A stretch of 64,000 nt of DNA. Source: Eubacterium sp. GTDB lineage: Bacteria; Bacillota; Clostridia; Lachnospirales; Lachnospiraceae. The position numbers and the translations under genes are program-made. Positions 53,105 to 62,608 of this stretch are shown in pieces (position 1 is the stretch's first letter; each line of letters opens with the position of its first letter). The notes beneath the pieces were generated by a model. It searched no databases, was not told the origin of the DNA, and saw nothing but the letters and a program-made list of their open reading frames with translations. The stretch spans positions 86,822 to 150,821 of the forward strand of contig JAFYHN010000035.1 of assembly GCA_017539165.1 (NCBI GenBank), read 5' to 3'.

Positions 53105-53569
53105 CTATTCAACTGTTCCAAGATCAATCTCATTTAACATGGAATCAAATTTTTCATTCTTTATTTCTGTTTTCCCATCTACTACTCTAATATTAATATA
53201 AGATTCTGTTAAGTCATTTATAATAATTTCAAAATATCCATTTTGATACCAATTTGATTTAAATTCGTAAATCCTTAATACACGAGTTTTTCTACTATCA
53301 GAAACCTGAATAGTATATTCATATTTTCCATATTTCATACCTTTTTGGAAAAAACCATTATTAGAAATATTATTTAAAATTTTCACCTTAACAGGAGGAT
53401 CCGAATTTAAATATCTACATTCTATTTTATCAATTTTTATTTTATCCGATTCCGATATTACTTTCATAGAAGTAGATCCTAAGTTTATATATCCAACCAA
53501 CATCAATAAAAAAACAATAAATAAAATTATTAATGTTTTTATAACATTTCTTTTATATTTCTCTTTCAT
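53105..53569 (-). CDS. Membrane-anchored protein, candidate immunity for the His/Cys Rhs tip
   Basis: 154 aa. One membrane segment (about 10-30) with a Lys-rich N-terminus, then a soluble beta-rich domain (KYEYTIQVSDSRKTRVLRIY). No family recognised. It is the first gene after the Rhs gene at 53648, the standard place for its immunity gene, and would guard the outer side of the membrane. Function is inferred from position. Confidence 0.6.
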   Translation of the reverse strand: MKEKYKRNVIKTLIILFIVFLLMLVGYINLGSTSMKVISESDKIKIDKIECRYLNSDPPVKVKILNNISNNGFFQKGMKYGKYEYTIQVSDSRKTRVLRIYEFKSNWYQNGYFEIIINDLTESYINIRVVDGKTEIKNEKFDSMLNEIDLGTVE

Positions 53570-53647
53570 TTTCTAATATATATAATGCATCCTCTACAAA
53601 ACACATTATATTCTCCTTTCTCCCATCATAATAACGTTATAATATAT

Positions 53648-56600
53648 TTAATCATCGCACGGATAAAAATGTGTCATCGGAATACGAGTCCTTCCTGCCA
53701 GAGTTCCTAATGTATGATATTCAATATATCCTATTAATCCCTCTCTAAAAATACCATATACTCCTAAATATACATCTCCGACCTCATCATAATTTTTTAT
53801 ACGCCTATATTTATTTTTTTTACATGAAAAATTCGCCGAAAAATTATTACCATATGTATCAACACCTTGATAATCTGCAAATTTCTGCAAACCACTAGTT
53901 TGTGCTGTATGACACCCGTAAAAGTATGCGCCTGGAACCGATGTGTATTTATCCGTTTTCCAATTCAGTTTTCCGAAATAATCACCATCATAAATATTAT
54001 TATTTGTTCCATATGCCACCTCAGGACTACCTGGACATCCATGAGAATATACATGTAATTCTTGAACAGAATCCAACTTACTCCACTCACTCCAGCAAGA
54101 AACAAATGCATCGCTATTATCTATTCTTTCTACCACAATATCATTGGGATCAACGCCTTGTTCTATCAATTCGTTTTTCTTTGTAATTGCCGCTCTATAA
54201 TATGAATTTTTATTGATAAACTCTTCCCATACTTCATCACTCCAATCATCCGTATACCCATCACTCTTTAAAAAATCTGAATAAGATACAGGATCATTTG
54301 TATTAGACATATACGTAAGGTTATACCAATACTCAAATTCCTTTACATCCTGTTTTGAATATGACCACGCAATTATATATGTATTTCCCGATGGATCAAT
54401 CACATTCATAGGATTCATAAGACTATATCCATACAAATTCATTGTAATTATATGTTCGATATATCCTTTATTTACATCTACTCCCTCAAATCTTCCAACT
54501 AATTGGTTATATTCTCTCGCCTGAGCAAAGTATGTATTCGATATACTGTCTATCTGATATCCTGTATATCCAAATGGTTGAGTGACTCCTTGGTTGCTGT
54601 ATAAGTCGTTACCAAATTCATCATAGCCGTATGTATCCTTAAGACTGCCTTCTTCATCCAGAAGTCTTGTTGTACTTCCTAGTTCATCTTTTAGATAATA
54701 ATCTCTCTTGTTTTCTTTTATTCGCCCTGCTATGTTTCCATCCCAGATGAATGTTTCTTTCTCTGTCAGTTTTTCTACTTCGGATGTTATATCTCTTTCC
54801 AGAAGATTGTGATATTCTTTTGTCAGATCTATCAGATAGTTTATCTGCTTTTCCGGAACAGGTATCTCTGCAGCCGGAAGTGATGCTTCCAGATATTCTT
54901 CTCTTCCTACTCTGTGACCTAATCCGTCATATATATACTTTGCACTTCCCTTTTCAGGATTCATCGCTTCTTCAAGTCTGTTTATCGCTCCATATATATA
55001 CTGATTCTTAAGTTTTTCGTTGCTGAGTACTTCTGTAAGGTTTCCCCTCTTATCATAGAGATACGTTTCCTTGTCAATCAACGAATCAGCTGTGTTATAG
55101 GTTGTCTTTTCTGTAAGCTGATTCAGTGCATCATAACTGTATCTTGTTACTCCTGCTTTTTCTCCTGTCATCTCTTCAAGAAGTGTTCTGTTACTGAAGG
55201 CATCATAAGAATACTTCCTGAGAAGTTCTTTGTCCTTTGTAACTGTACTGAGTCTTCCTATAGGATCATAGCCATAAGAATATGTTCCGCTCTCAGCGTC
55301 AAGTCCTCGTCTGTTCTTTACTATTCCTGTTTTATTAGAAGCTGCATCATAGCTATAGATGTATTCATCGAGTAGTCCTTCTTTATCTGTATGTGCAAGA
55401 CGTGATAATAGGCCTTTACTGTTATACTCATATGTTGTTTCCATTCCATTCGGGAATGTCTTTTCTGCAAGTCTTCCAAGATTATTGTAAGAATACTTTA
55501 TTACAGATGGTTCTGATACCTCTGTATTTGTTTCTTCTTTATAAATTGTTACAAGCTCTGATAATCTTGCATTCTCATCAAATGTATAGCTTACCTGTTT
55601 TCCATCCGGATATGTTATTCCTGTTCTCTGATTAAGTGAGTTATAGGTATAGCTTACTTTTCTATTATCCGGATAGATCACCTCTGTTGTTCTTCCTAGA
55701 CTGTCATTCACTATACTTGTTGTTCCTAGCCAGTCTTTTACTTCTGTCAGATGTCTCAGGGCATCATAAGAGAGCATGACTTCTCTTCCATCTGAATACT
55801 GAAGAGACGATACATCTCCTCTTGAAGTATAGCCATACTTTGTTATATATCCTTCTTTATCTATCTTTTCTATAAGTTCTCCGCGTTTATTGTACTTATA
55901 GCTTTCCTGCTGTCCTATTGCATCTGTTACTGTTTCAACCTGTCCCAACAGGTTTCTCTTATATTCTGTTACTCTAGGTGGTTCTTCCGGAGTTCCTTTC
56001 TGATTGATTCCTATAAGTCTGTCATTCAGATCATAAGTATACTCAGCAGAGTTCCCAAGAGCATCTGTTACTTTTATAAGTTTTCCTGAAAGTGAGTATT
56101 CATACTTTGTTACATTGCCAAGTACATCTGTCATGGATGTAACGTTACCAAGTACATCATATGTATACTTCTTACTTTCACCATCTGATCCTGTTATCTC
56201 TGTCAGTCTGTTTAGACTGTCATAAGTATAAGTAAGTGTTATTCCATATATATCTGTTCTGCTTGCTACATATCCATTAGCATTGTATGTATAGCTTTCT
56301 TTATTACCATCATTATATATAACTTCAGTTACTTTATCTGTTCCTGGCAGATAAGAATACTTTGTTACAAGTCCTGTTTCTGTTGTTATAGATGTAACAT
56401 TACCAAGAAAGTCATAAGTGTATCTTCTATAAGATCCTTTTGAGCATTCATCTGCTTGATTTTTGTTATTTTCTTCTGTAAGTTCAGCATCTGATGATGG
56501 AACGAGTCTTTCTTCAATAACCTGACCTGCCTCATCAAAAGATCTTGTAAGACCATTGCCTGCTTTATCAGTTACTTTTATGAGATTTCCTTCGTTATCA

Positions 56601-58888
56601 TACTCGTAGTTTATCTCATAACCTTCCGGATCTGTGACTCTTGTCATTCTTCCAAGAGCATCATATTCAAAAACTGTTTTTGCTCCTTCTGCATCTTCTA
56701 CAGATAGTCTGTTTCCCATTCCATCATAAGTAAACCTGGTTGTATTACCAAGTGCATCTTTGATTCTTGTGAGTCTGTTATTCTCATTGTAGATGTATGT
56801 GGTCTTTCCTCCGTCCGGTGCTGTTACTCTTGCAAGATTCCACATCGAATCATACTGGAGTTTTGTCTCACGGCCTTCTTTATCTGTTACTGTTTCCGGT
56901 TTGTTCAGTACGTTATAAGTTCTGCTTATTCTGTTACCATCGTAATCTGTTATCTCTGTTACTTTACCACTTTCGTTATACTTATAACTTCTGGTATTTC
57001 CTTCAGCATCTGTTTCTTCTGTGATGTTATCCATTACATCATACTTGAAACTTCTTTTTGCTCCAGTAGGTTCTATTACTTCTGTTACTCTGTTTAATGT
57101 ATCGTAACTATATCTTGTTTTGTTACCCTGGGCATCTTTTATTTCAACAACATTGCCTTTTTCATCATATGTAACTTCTGTAACACTTCCATCTGGTGCT
57201 GTTATCTGAACAGGTTTTCCAACCTCATTATAAGTTAGGACTGTTTTTCTTCCGAGTGCATCTTCTGTTTCTAACAGATTACCCTTACTGTCAAAGCTGT
57301 TGTGGAACTTAGTCTTTCCATCCACGCTTCCTGTCATGGGTTTATTCAGACTGTTGTATGTGATTGAAACTTTTGTTCCTAATGGATTGATTATTCCTGT
57401 CAGATTACCTCTGTTATCATATGACAGTTTTGTTGTATTTCCGTTCTTATCATTGATCTCTGTCTTCTGACTTCTTGCATTGTATAAAAAACTTTCTTCT
57501 CCGTCCGGATAAACATTCTTTACATTTCTGAAGAGTTCGTCATGATAATGTTCTGTTACTGCTCCGTTTCTTTCTGTCTGGGTTATGATTCTGTTCTCGT
57601 CATCATATTCATATGACATGCTTGTTCCATCTGGAAAGTGCTGTTTTGTTACTCTGAATTCAGAGTCATAATCATTTTCAACAGTTACTATTGATCGTGG
57701 ATTTATTATTCCTCTAAGTTTTCCACTTGCTGAATATATATACTTAAAAGCTGTACCATCAGGTCTTGTTACTGATGTGAGCTTTTCATCTTCTACGTTA
57801 TATCTAACAGTTCTTCCCTCAGAATCTGTTACAGTACTTAAATACCCTTCTTCAGAGTACGCAAAAACAAAGTACTCTCCACTATCTTTAATAACTTTTT
57901 GCAGAATACTATTATTTTCGCTGTTTTCACATTCGGCTTCAGTTTTGTCTTGGGATTGTTTCAGATATTCCAGACTGTAACCCTGTTTGTTACTATTTTC
58001 ATATCTATTTAAGATGCCTTCTTTATCAAATAAGAATCTACTTCCATCCAGAGTTACATACTCATATCCATCTTCCAGGATATGAATCTCGGCAAGGCTG
58101 TTAAACTCCGGAACATAACGATGTTCATCAGCTGGAAGAAAGATTTCTTCCTTTCCGTCTTCTTTTATTATCGTTATCTCAGATCTGTCAAATACCTTGC
58201 TTTCTTTAAAGAAAAGCCTTATCTCAAAATTCGTGATCCAGTCTTTTCCAAGTACTCCTTCATAATCATTAACAGAGTTGTAGAATCTCTTGAAACAAAG
58301 ACTATCTATACCACTATACGCAATGTCTGTTTTATCATATATGAAGTTTCCTGTTGAGAGGTTAACAGGATCTGAACTGAATATAGAACTAAATAATTCA
58401 CCGCCCTTTGACGCCTTTTTGATTGCATCTATGTCGGAATCAACATCGTTAAGTATCTTTTCCCAGACAGCGATTTTAGCTGAAAGAAGGGCTTCAAAAT
58501 CCTTTGAAGGAGTATCTAGTGGCGTATTTAAGATGAACGAATTTAATCCATTTATTACTTTCTTAATCTTATTGGTACTCTGTGTAATCTTAGATATTTC
58601 CTTAGCATAAAAGGAATCCATTTTCTCTATATGACCAAGATTTTTTTCACAACAATCAAGTTTCTTTTTTACAATGTCATATGCTTCATCATCTATACTT
58701 CTCTGAATAGTTCCTGCAGCACCAGAAACATCTCCACTCAACGCCTCATCTGGGACTTCAGACATATGCTGAGAGGCATTTGATGCAACCGTTTTAATAT
58801 CTCCAATAATATCAAGAACATCCTTAATTACTTTTTTGTCTGTAGATATGATATCTTTTACTTCAGACATTGTAAATATTCTGTTCAT
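53648..58888 (-). CDS. Rhs/YD-repeat toxin with helical N-terminus and caspase/CHAT-like tip
   Basis: 1746 aa. Residues 1-165 are helical and charged without a signal peptide, like the N-termini of type VII-exported LXG toxins. Then a DUF6531-type start (SSDPVNLSTGNFIYDK, about 170-185), YD repeats (about 395-1400), and the Rhs core GYDEFGNDLYSN...YFAQAREYNQLVGRF, ending DPSG (about 1420-1500). The last 240 residues are the tip: ELHVYSHGCPGSPEVAYG (about 1611) and GAYFYGCHTAQTSG (about 1655) give a His and a Cys in the arrangement of caspase/CHAT-like proteases. The family call for the tip is tentative. AAGGGG is 7 bases before the ATG. A candidate immunity gene and an alternative tip follow. 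Confidence 0.88.
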   Translation of the reverse strand: MNRIFTMSEVKDIISTDKKVIKDVLDIIGDIKTVASNASQHMSEVPDEALSGDVSGAAGTIQRSIDDEAYDIVKKKLDCCEKNLGHIEKMDSFYAKEISKITQSTNKIKKVINGLNSFILNTPLDTPSKDFEALLSAKIAVWEKILNDVDSDIDAIKKASKGGELFSSIFSSDPVNLSTGNFIYDKTDIAYSGIDSLCFKRFYNSVNDYEGVLGKDWITNFEIRLFFKESKVFDRSEITIIKEDGKEEIFLPADEHRYVPEFNSLAEIHILEDGYEYVTLDGSRFLFDKEGILNRYENSNKQGYSLEYLKQSQDKTEAECENSENNSILQKVIKDSGEYFVFAYSEEGYLSTVTDSEGRTVRYNVEDEKLTSVTRPDGTAFKYIYSASGKLRGIINPRSIVTVENDYDSEFRVTKQHFPDGTSMSYEYDDENRIITQTERNGAVTEHYHDELFRNVKNVYPDGEESFLYNARSQKTEINDKNGNTTKLSYDNRGNLTGIINPLGTKVSITYNSLNKPMTGSVDGKTKFHNSFDSKGNLLETEDALGRKTVLTYNEVGKPVQITAPDGSVTEVTYDEKGNVVEIKDAQGNKTRYSYDTLNRVTEVIEPTGAKRSFKYDVMDNITEETDAEGNTRSYKYNESGKVTEITDYDGNRISRTYNVLNKPETVTDKEGRETKLQYDSMWNLARVTAPDGGKTTYIYNENNRLTRIKDALGNTTRFTYDGMGNRLSVEDAEGAKTVFEYDALGRMTRVTDPEGYEINYEYDNEGNLIKVTDKAGNGLTRSFDEAGQVIEERLVPSSDAELTEENNKNQADECSKGSYRRYTYDFLGNVTSITTETGLVTKYSYLPGTDKVTEVIYNDGNKESYTYNANGYVASRTDIYGITLTYTYDSLNRLTEITGSDGESKKYTYDVLGNVTSMTDVLGNVTKYEYSLSGKLIKVTDALGNSAEYTYDLNDRLIGINQKGTPEEPPRVTEYKRNLLGQVETVTDAIGQQESYKYNKRGELIEKIDKEGYITKYGYTSRGDVSSLQYSDGREVMLSYDALRHLTEVKDWLGTTSIVNDSLGRTTEVIYPDNRKVSYTYNSLNQRTGITYPDGKQVSYTFDENARLSELVTIYKEETNTEVSEPSVIKYSYNNLGRLAEKTFPNGMETTYEYNSKGLLSRLAHTDKEGLLDEYIYSYDAASNKTGIVKNRRGLDAESGTYSYGYDPIGRLSTVTKDKELLRKYSYDAFSNRTLLEEMTGEKAGVTRYSYDALNQLTEKTTYNTADSLIDKETYLYDKRGNLTEVLSNEKLKNQYIYGAINRLEEAMNPEKGSAKYIYDGLGHRVGREEYLEASLPAAEIPVPEKQINYLIDLTKEYHNLLERDITSEVEKLTEKETFIWDGNIAGRIKENKRDYYLKDELGSTTRLLDEEGSLKDTYGYDEFGNDLYSNQGVTQPFGYTGYQIDSISNTYFAQAREYNQLVGRFEGVDVNKGYIEHIITMNLYGYSLMNPMNVIDPSGNTYIIAWSYSKQDVKEFEYWYNLTYMSNTNDPVSYSDFLKSDGYTDDWSDEVWEEFINKNSYYRAAITKKNELIEQGVDPNDIVVERIDNSDAFVSCWSEWSKLDSVQELHVYSHGCPGSPEVAYGTNNNIYDGDYFGKLNWKTDKYTSVPGAYFYGCHTAQTSGLQKFADYQGVDTYGNNFSANFSCKKNKYRRIKNYDEVGDVYLGVYGIFREGLIGYIEYHTLGTLAGRTRIPMTHFYPCDD

Positions 58889-59016
58889 ATAAATTCCCCT
58901 TAACCATATAGTTCACTAATACGTTAATTCAACGACAAACATATGAATCATAACATCATAATTCTATTATATCAAGTTGCTCATTTTCAAAACAAAACAC
59001 TATTTTCATAATCAAC

Positions 59017-59379
59017 TCACATCGGTGTCCCAACTTCTATCAGGTTACCATCTGAATCATAGAAGCGTACAACCTTCTGTCCCCAGCTATGAGTCATTAG
59101 TTCGTTGACAAACTCCGTTTCAGGGTACAAGGATTTCAACTTCTCAATAAACGCTTCGATGTTTGGTTCTTCAAAATAGAGCTCACTGGAGTTATTCTTC
59201 ACGATAACATCTCTTCCAAGGAATTCTTTCCAATACTTTTCCGCCTGAAGAACAAGTCCCTCCATAAGGATGACATTTCCATCATTATCGAGGATCACTT
59301 CCAGTCCGAAAAGATCGTGATAGAACTTCTTCGCTTTCTCTATATCCTTTACTACGATCAGAAAGTTTTTTAATCTCAT
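59017..59379 (-). CDS. VOC-family protein (glyoxalase/bleomycin-resistance fold)
   Basis: 120 aa. Two beta-alpha-beta-beta-beta halves: MRLKNFLIVVKDIEKAKKFY with FHDLFGLEV-like pattern, and the ending VVRFYDSDGNLIEVGTPM, typical of the vicinal oxygen chelate fold. Metal positions (Glu in LIEVG) are present, but the N-terminal His is not visible (FLIVV), so catalysis is doubtful; binding or resistance are alternatives. GAGG lies 8 bases before the ATG. Confidence 0.85.
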   Translation of the reverse strand: MRLKNFLIVVKDIEKAKKFYHDLFGLEVILDNDGNVILMEGLVLQAEKYWKEFLGRDVIVKNNSSELYFEEPNIEAFIEKLKSLYPETEFVNELMTHSWGQKVVRFYDSDGNLIEVGTPM

Positions 59380-59447
59380 ACTTTATCCTCTGTTCTAAAC
59401 AGCTCTATAACTTCACCAGTCTTCTAGCCTTCTTGTCTTCAAGCCTT

Positions 59448-59807
59448 CTAGACTTGTATCATCTCTTCAAGTATCTCCGCCGCATCTGTAACACAGGCTC
59501 TGCAGGAACCAGGAACCTTGCCTCGCAGATCTGCGCACATGACTGAACCCTTATCAGTTGCTTTGAATCTTTCTTCGAACTTTGCAATCTTCGCATCAGA
59601 CTCCGAACCAAACTTTTCATCTAGTACATACTCAGCCGCCAGTACCGCTCCGCACTTTCCAGCCTTTCCTCCAGCGAAAGGAATCGCTATAGTCTTAGCC
59701 TGATTCTCATCGATTCCGATAGTATCAGCAAATGCACTTAATACCGACGCTGAACAAGAATAGAAACTCTTGTGATTATCAACTGCTTTCTCTGCCAGTT
59801 TACCCAT
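59448..59807 (-). CDS. C_GCAxxG_C_C family redox-type protein
   Basis: 119 aa from the ATG at 59807 (GAGGGG 7 bases before; frame open to 59822). Conserved cysteines in YSCSASVL, AGKCGAV, VMCADLRG and SCRACV give the family pattern. These small proteins are thought to be redox or metal-binding, often next to electron-transfer genes. It is preceded 34 bases upstream by a short DUF3006-like gene. Confidence 0.87.
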   Translation of the reverse strand: MGKLAEKAVDNHKSFYSCSASVLSAFADTIGIDENQAKTIAIPFAGGKAGKCGAVLAAEYVLDEKFGSESDAKIAKFEERFKATDKGSVMCADLRGKVPGSCRACVTDAAEILEEMIQV

Positions 59808-59840
59808 AAACATACCCCTCAACTTTCTTATAACGATACT

Positions 59841-60014
59841 TTATATCACACTATATTGAAACATCTCGTATGCCAGCTTTGTTCCCTCTCCAACTTCAGC
59901 CGGAAGCAATGCTCTGGCAACACATTTAAGTTCTTCTTCGGGAGCAGCTTCATTCTTGAGATATGCATAATCTCCATCCAGTCTCTCTACTGTATATTCT
60001 ATACTTTCAAACAT
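59841..60014 (-). CDS. Very short DUF3006-like protein (57 aa)
   Basis: 57 aa: begins MFESIEYTVERLDGDYAYLKN and ends LAYEMFQYSVI. AAAGGG sits 7 bases before the ATG. The opening strand-turn-strand (YTVERLDGDYAYL) and the LLPAEVGEGTKL segment match DUF3006-type small beta-barrel proteins. It lies between the deformylase and the C_GCAxxG_C_C gene on the same strand, so the three likely form an operon. Function unknown; easily missed because of its size. Confidence 0.7.
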   Translation of the reverse strand: MFESIEYTVERLDGDYAYLKNEAAPEEELKCVARALLPAEVGEGTKLAYEMFQYSVI

Positions 60015-60069
60015 TTCTTTGCCCTTTCATCAAAATACACACTTTCAGGTCTGACCTCATATTTTACTT

Positions 60070-60480
60070 CTAGATTATAATCCCCTCCAGATGATCCATC
60101 TCATGCTGGATTATCTGCGCTGTGAAATCAGTAAACTTCTGTCTCTGTTTAGTGAAGTTGATATCTTCGTACTCTACTTCTATCTCTTTATATCTAGTCG
60201 TCTTTCGTGTACCTATAAGGGAAAGGCATCCTTCCTCTGCCTCATATGACCCGGTCTTTGATAAGATGATCGGGTTATTCATGATCAGGTTCATAAAACC
60301 CAGCGAAACTATGATCGAGCGTTTCTTATATCCGATCATATTTGCAGCCATACCGACGCAGCCTTCCCTATGGGCTGCAAGTGTATCCTGCAGATCATCC
60401 ATTATATAGATGTCATCTTTACTTACCGGAAGTGATTTCTGACTCAAGAAAAAAGTGTCCTTAACTATTGGTTTTATCAT
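60070..60480 (-). CDS. def: Peptide deformylase, divergent
   Basis: 136 aa from the ATG at 60480 (GAGAGAGG 9 bases before; a TTG at 60498 is open). Motif 2 EGCLSL and motif 3 QHEMDHLEG with the zinc ligands are intact. Motif 1 reads GCVGMAANMIG, with Asn where normal deformylases have the catalytic Gln. The protein is also short (about 136 against 150-190). It may be a secondary deformylase with altered activity; removal of the N-formyl group from nascent proteins is the family role. Confidence 0.88.
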   Translation of the reverse strand: MIKPIVKDTFFLSQKSLPVSKDDIYIMDDLQDTLAAHREGCVGMAANMIGYKKRSIIVSLGFMNLIMNNPIILSKTGSYEAEEGCLSLIGTRKTTRYKEIEVEYEDINFTKQRQKFTDFTAQIIQHEMDHLEGIII

Positions 60481-60570
60481 TTGTTGTTCCTCTCTCAATA
60501 TATCTCACAAGTTGTGGCAATTTCCCTGAATCATTTTTTTACTTTACTTTTTATTTATCTTTTACTTAGT

Positions 60571-60615
60571 TTTGACTTAACTTTTTTTGACTTAACTTTT
60601 TTTGACTTAACTTTT
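60571..60615. repeat. 15-bp tandem repeat, three exact copies
   Basis: TTTGACTTAACTTTT is repeated three times without mismatch at 60571, 60586 and 60601, ending one base before the stop codon of the esterase gene. A partly degenerate fourth unit precedes it. Possibly a slippage-made VNTR. Confidence 0.9.
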
Positions 60616-60616
60616 T

Positions 60617-61201
60617 TTAATTCATCGTACTGTTCAATATCCACGCAAATCCCTTGGCCGTTCTCAAGTCGGGTTCCTTAAAATGATTACCCTGATTCCA
60701 CTCGAGCGTAACATTCACGTCATCCTTCTTCCTTAGCTGATCGTAAATGCGCCTGATGGCATTCCCAACCTGAGACATAACAGGATTTCTCGTTTTCTCC
60801 TCCTTATCGCCAAGGCTCAGATAGATTTTATCCGTCAATGGCTCTTTATCGGAAATGTACTCCGCAAGTCCCGGAAACCAGGCTGATGGGGATGCAGCAA
60901 CACATCCAGAGAATATATCATTTTGATATATAGTCCAAAAGGCAAAGAGCCCAGCCAGAGAATATCCTCCGATGTAGAGCTTCAGTTCATCCGAAGTCGG
61001 TCCAAACACCGCCGGCGATTCCCACGGAGATAGGTCGTCATTCCAGTTATCGACCTTGACTGCGATCAGCCGAATATCCGAATACCCGCTCAGCTCCCTG
61101 ATCAGATTCACTTCATTTGCAAGAAGAGCCATATCATGGTCACCGACCAGCTGAATGAGGACTATGTTCGAATCTACATTTCCAAAATTATAAACTTCCA
61201 T
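60617..61201 (-). CDS. Esterase-like alpha/beta hydrolase
   Basis: 194 aa. Nucleophile motif GGYSLAGLFA (Ser at about residue 81), then SGCVAASPSAWFPG and the terminal His in WNQGNHFKEPD, as in the esterase D / enterobactin-esterase-like fold. The start overlaps the macro-domain gene upstream by 14 bases, so the products are coupled. A natural reading is a hydrolase acting with an ADP-ribose-processing partner. Confidence 0.85.
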   Translation of the reverse strand: MEVYNFGNVDSNIVLIQLVGDHDMALLANEVNLIRELSGYSDIRLIAVKVDNWNDDLSPWESPAVFGPTSDELKLYIGGYSLAGLFAFWTIYQNDIFSGCVAASPSAWFPGLAEYISDKEPLTDKIYLSLGDKEEKTRNPVMSQVGNAIRRIYDQLRKKDDVNVTLEWNQGNHFKEPDLRTAKGFAWILNSTMN

Positions 61202-61727
61202 ATGTCATGTCCAATTCATCCTGATAAGCCTTAAACGTATTGTCATCAAAGAGCACCCACTTTATCACATCGATCTTCCCGGGGTTCTCTTCCACGAATC
61301 TCTTCGCTGTTCCGATTGCAATCTTCACAGCCTTATCGAGCGGAAAGCTATAGATTCCGGTTGATATGGACGGAAATGCAATCCTCCGAACTCCATTTGC
61401 CACAGCGAGCTGAAGGCAGGAGCGGTAACATGATTCAAGGAGTGCCTCTTCATTATAATTGCCACCATTCCATACCGGACCTGGTGTATGAATTATAAAC
61501 TTGCACGGAATGTTATAAGCCTTCGTAATCTTGGCCTGCCCGGTCTTGCAGCCATTCAGCATTCGGCACTCGTCTAGCAGTTCCCGACCGGCAGCACGGT
61601 GAATAGCACCATCTACTCCACCACCGCCAAGAAGGCTCGTATTGGCTGCATTTACTATAGCATCCACATCATGGTCCTTCGTGATGTCGCCTTTTATCAT
61701 TATAATCTCAGTTTTAGAATCAAGCAT
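61188..61727 (-). CDS. Macro-domain protein (O-acetyl-ADP-ribose/ADP-ribose hydrolase)
   Basis: 179 aa, the whole length being one MacroD-type domain: ITKDHDVDAIVNAANTSLLG with GGGGVDGAIHRAAG, HTPGPVW, and the phosphate loop AFPSISTGIYSFPLDKA. It should bind ADP-ribose and remove it from proteins, or deacetylate O-acetyl-ADP-ribose. GGAGGGG lies 6 bases before the ATG. In an operon with an esterase and next to an ADP-ribosylglycohydrolase and a second macro protein. Confidence 0.94.
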   Translation of the reverse strand: MLDSKTEIIMIKGDITKDHDVDAIVNAANTSLLGGGGVDGAIHRAAGRELLDECRMLNGCKTGQAKITKAYNIPCKFIIHTPGPVWNGGNYNEEALLESCYRSCLQLAVANGVRRIAFPSISTGIYSFPLDKAVKIAIGTAKRFVEENPGKIDVIKWVLFDDNTFKAYQDELDMTYGSL

Positions 61728-61816
61728 ATTTACCCCTCCAAATTGCTATGTAATATTCCCCCGATACAAAACCAATATACAACAACTATAACATATATTG
61801 GGATACTTTACAGCCA

Positions 61817-62608
61817 CTAGATTCGGTTAAATCTCTCAAGCACTTCTATCATCTCCGGTTCAAGATACTCCCTGCACTTTATCTTAAACTTCTCCGGAAT
61901 CACATACATTCCTTCAGCCATGGCACAGGCGATGTCTGTAAGAGTATCACAGTCTCCTCCGAGTGAGACTGCATTTCGCACTACATCCTCAAAGTCATTT
62001 CCCTCAAGAAATGCAATCATTGCTTCAGGTACTGTCTTCTGGCAGCTTTCAACATGTCTGTATTTCGGTCTTATATCGTCGCAGGTTCTGCTAAGATCAT
62101 ATCCAAATTCATTGGCAACATACTTCCTTATATATTCCTTACTGTATCCATTTCTGGCAAGAAATATCACAGCAGCTACGGACTCAGCTCCTTTCACTCC
62201 TTCAGGATGATTGTGAGTCACCTCTGCAGTCCATCTTGCCACTTCTCTTGTCTTATCCAGATTATCATATAACCAGCCGACAGGAGAAACTCTCATAGCT
62301 GATCCATTACCATAACTTCGATAAGGACCAATTCCCGGAATAAAAAGCCATCTATAGAACATTACACCGTATCCTGCATCCGGAATCCTTTTACCCCATA
62401 CTCTCATAGACTTCTCAAGTTTCTTCTTCACATTCTCCTCACTTGCATCCACTCCGGCATCCATCAAAGCATCGGCCACTGCTATAGTCATAACAGAATC
62501 ATCAGTAAAATGATTCGTCCTGGTAAAAATCTTAAATTCCTTCACCTTCGGACTTCTATCGAATTCAAATCTGCTCCCTACTATATCTCCTATAATTGCT
62601 CCTAACAT
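61817..62608 (-). CDS. ADP-ribosylglycohydrolase family protein
   Basis: 263 aa from the ATG at 62608 (GGAGG 8 bases before; frame open to 62617). DraG/ARH fold: MLGAIIGDIVGSRFEF, metal motif HFTDDSVMTIA and the second GGDCDTLTDIACAMAEG, holding the acidic residues that bind two Mg2+ ions. It should remove ADP-ribose from modified proteins or DNA. Overlaps by 7 bases the small membrane-protein gene upstream and so may depend on it. Confidence 0.94.
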   Translation of the reverse strand: MLGAIIGDIVGSRFEFDRSPKVKEFKIFTRTNHFTDDSVMTIAVADALMDAGVDASEENVKKKLEKSMRVWGKRIPDAGYGVMFYRWLFIPGIGPYRSYGNGSAMRVSPVGWLYDNLDKTREVARWTAEVTHNHPEGVKGAESVAAVIFLARNGYSKEYIRKYVANEFGYDLSRTCDDIRPKYRHVESCQKTVPEAMIAFLEGNDFEDVVRNAVSLGGDCDTLTDIACAMAEGMYVIPEKFKIKCREYLEPEMIEVLERFNRI

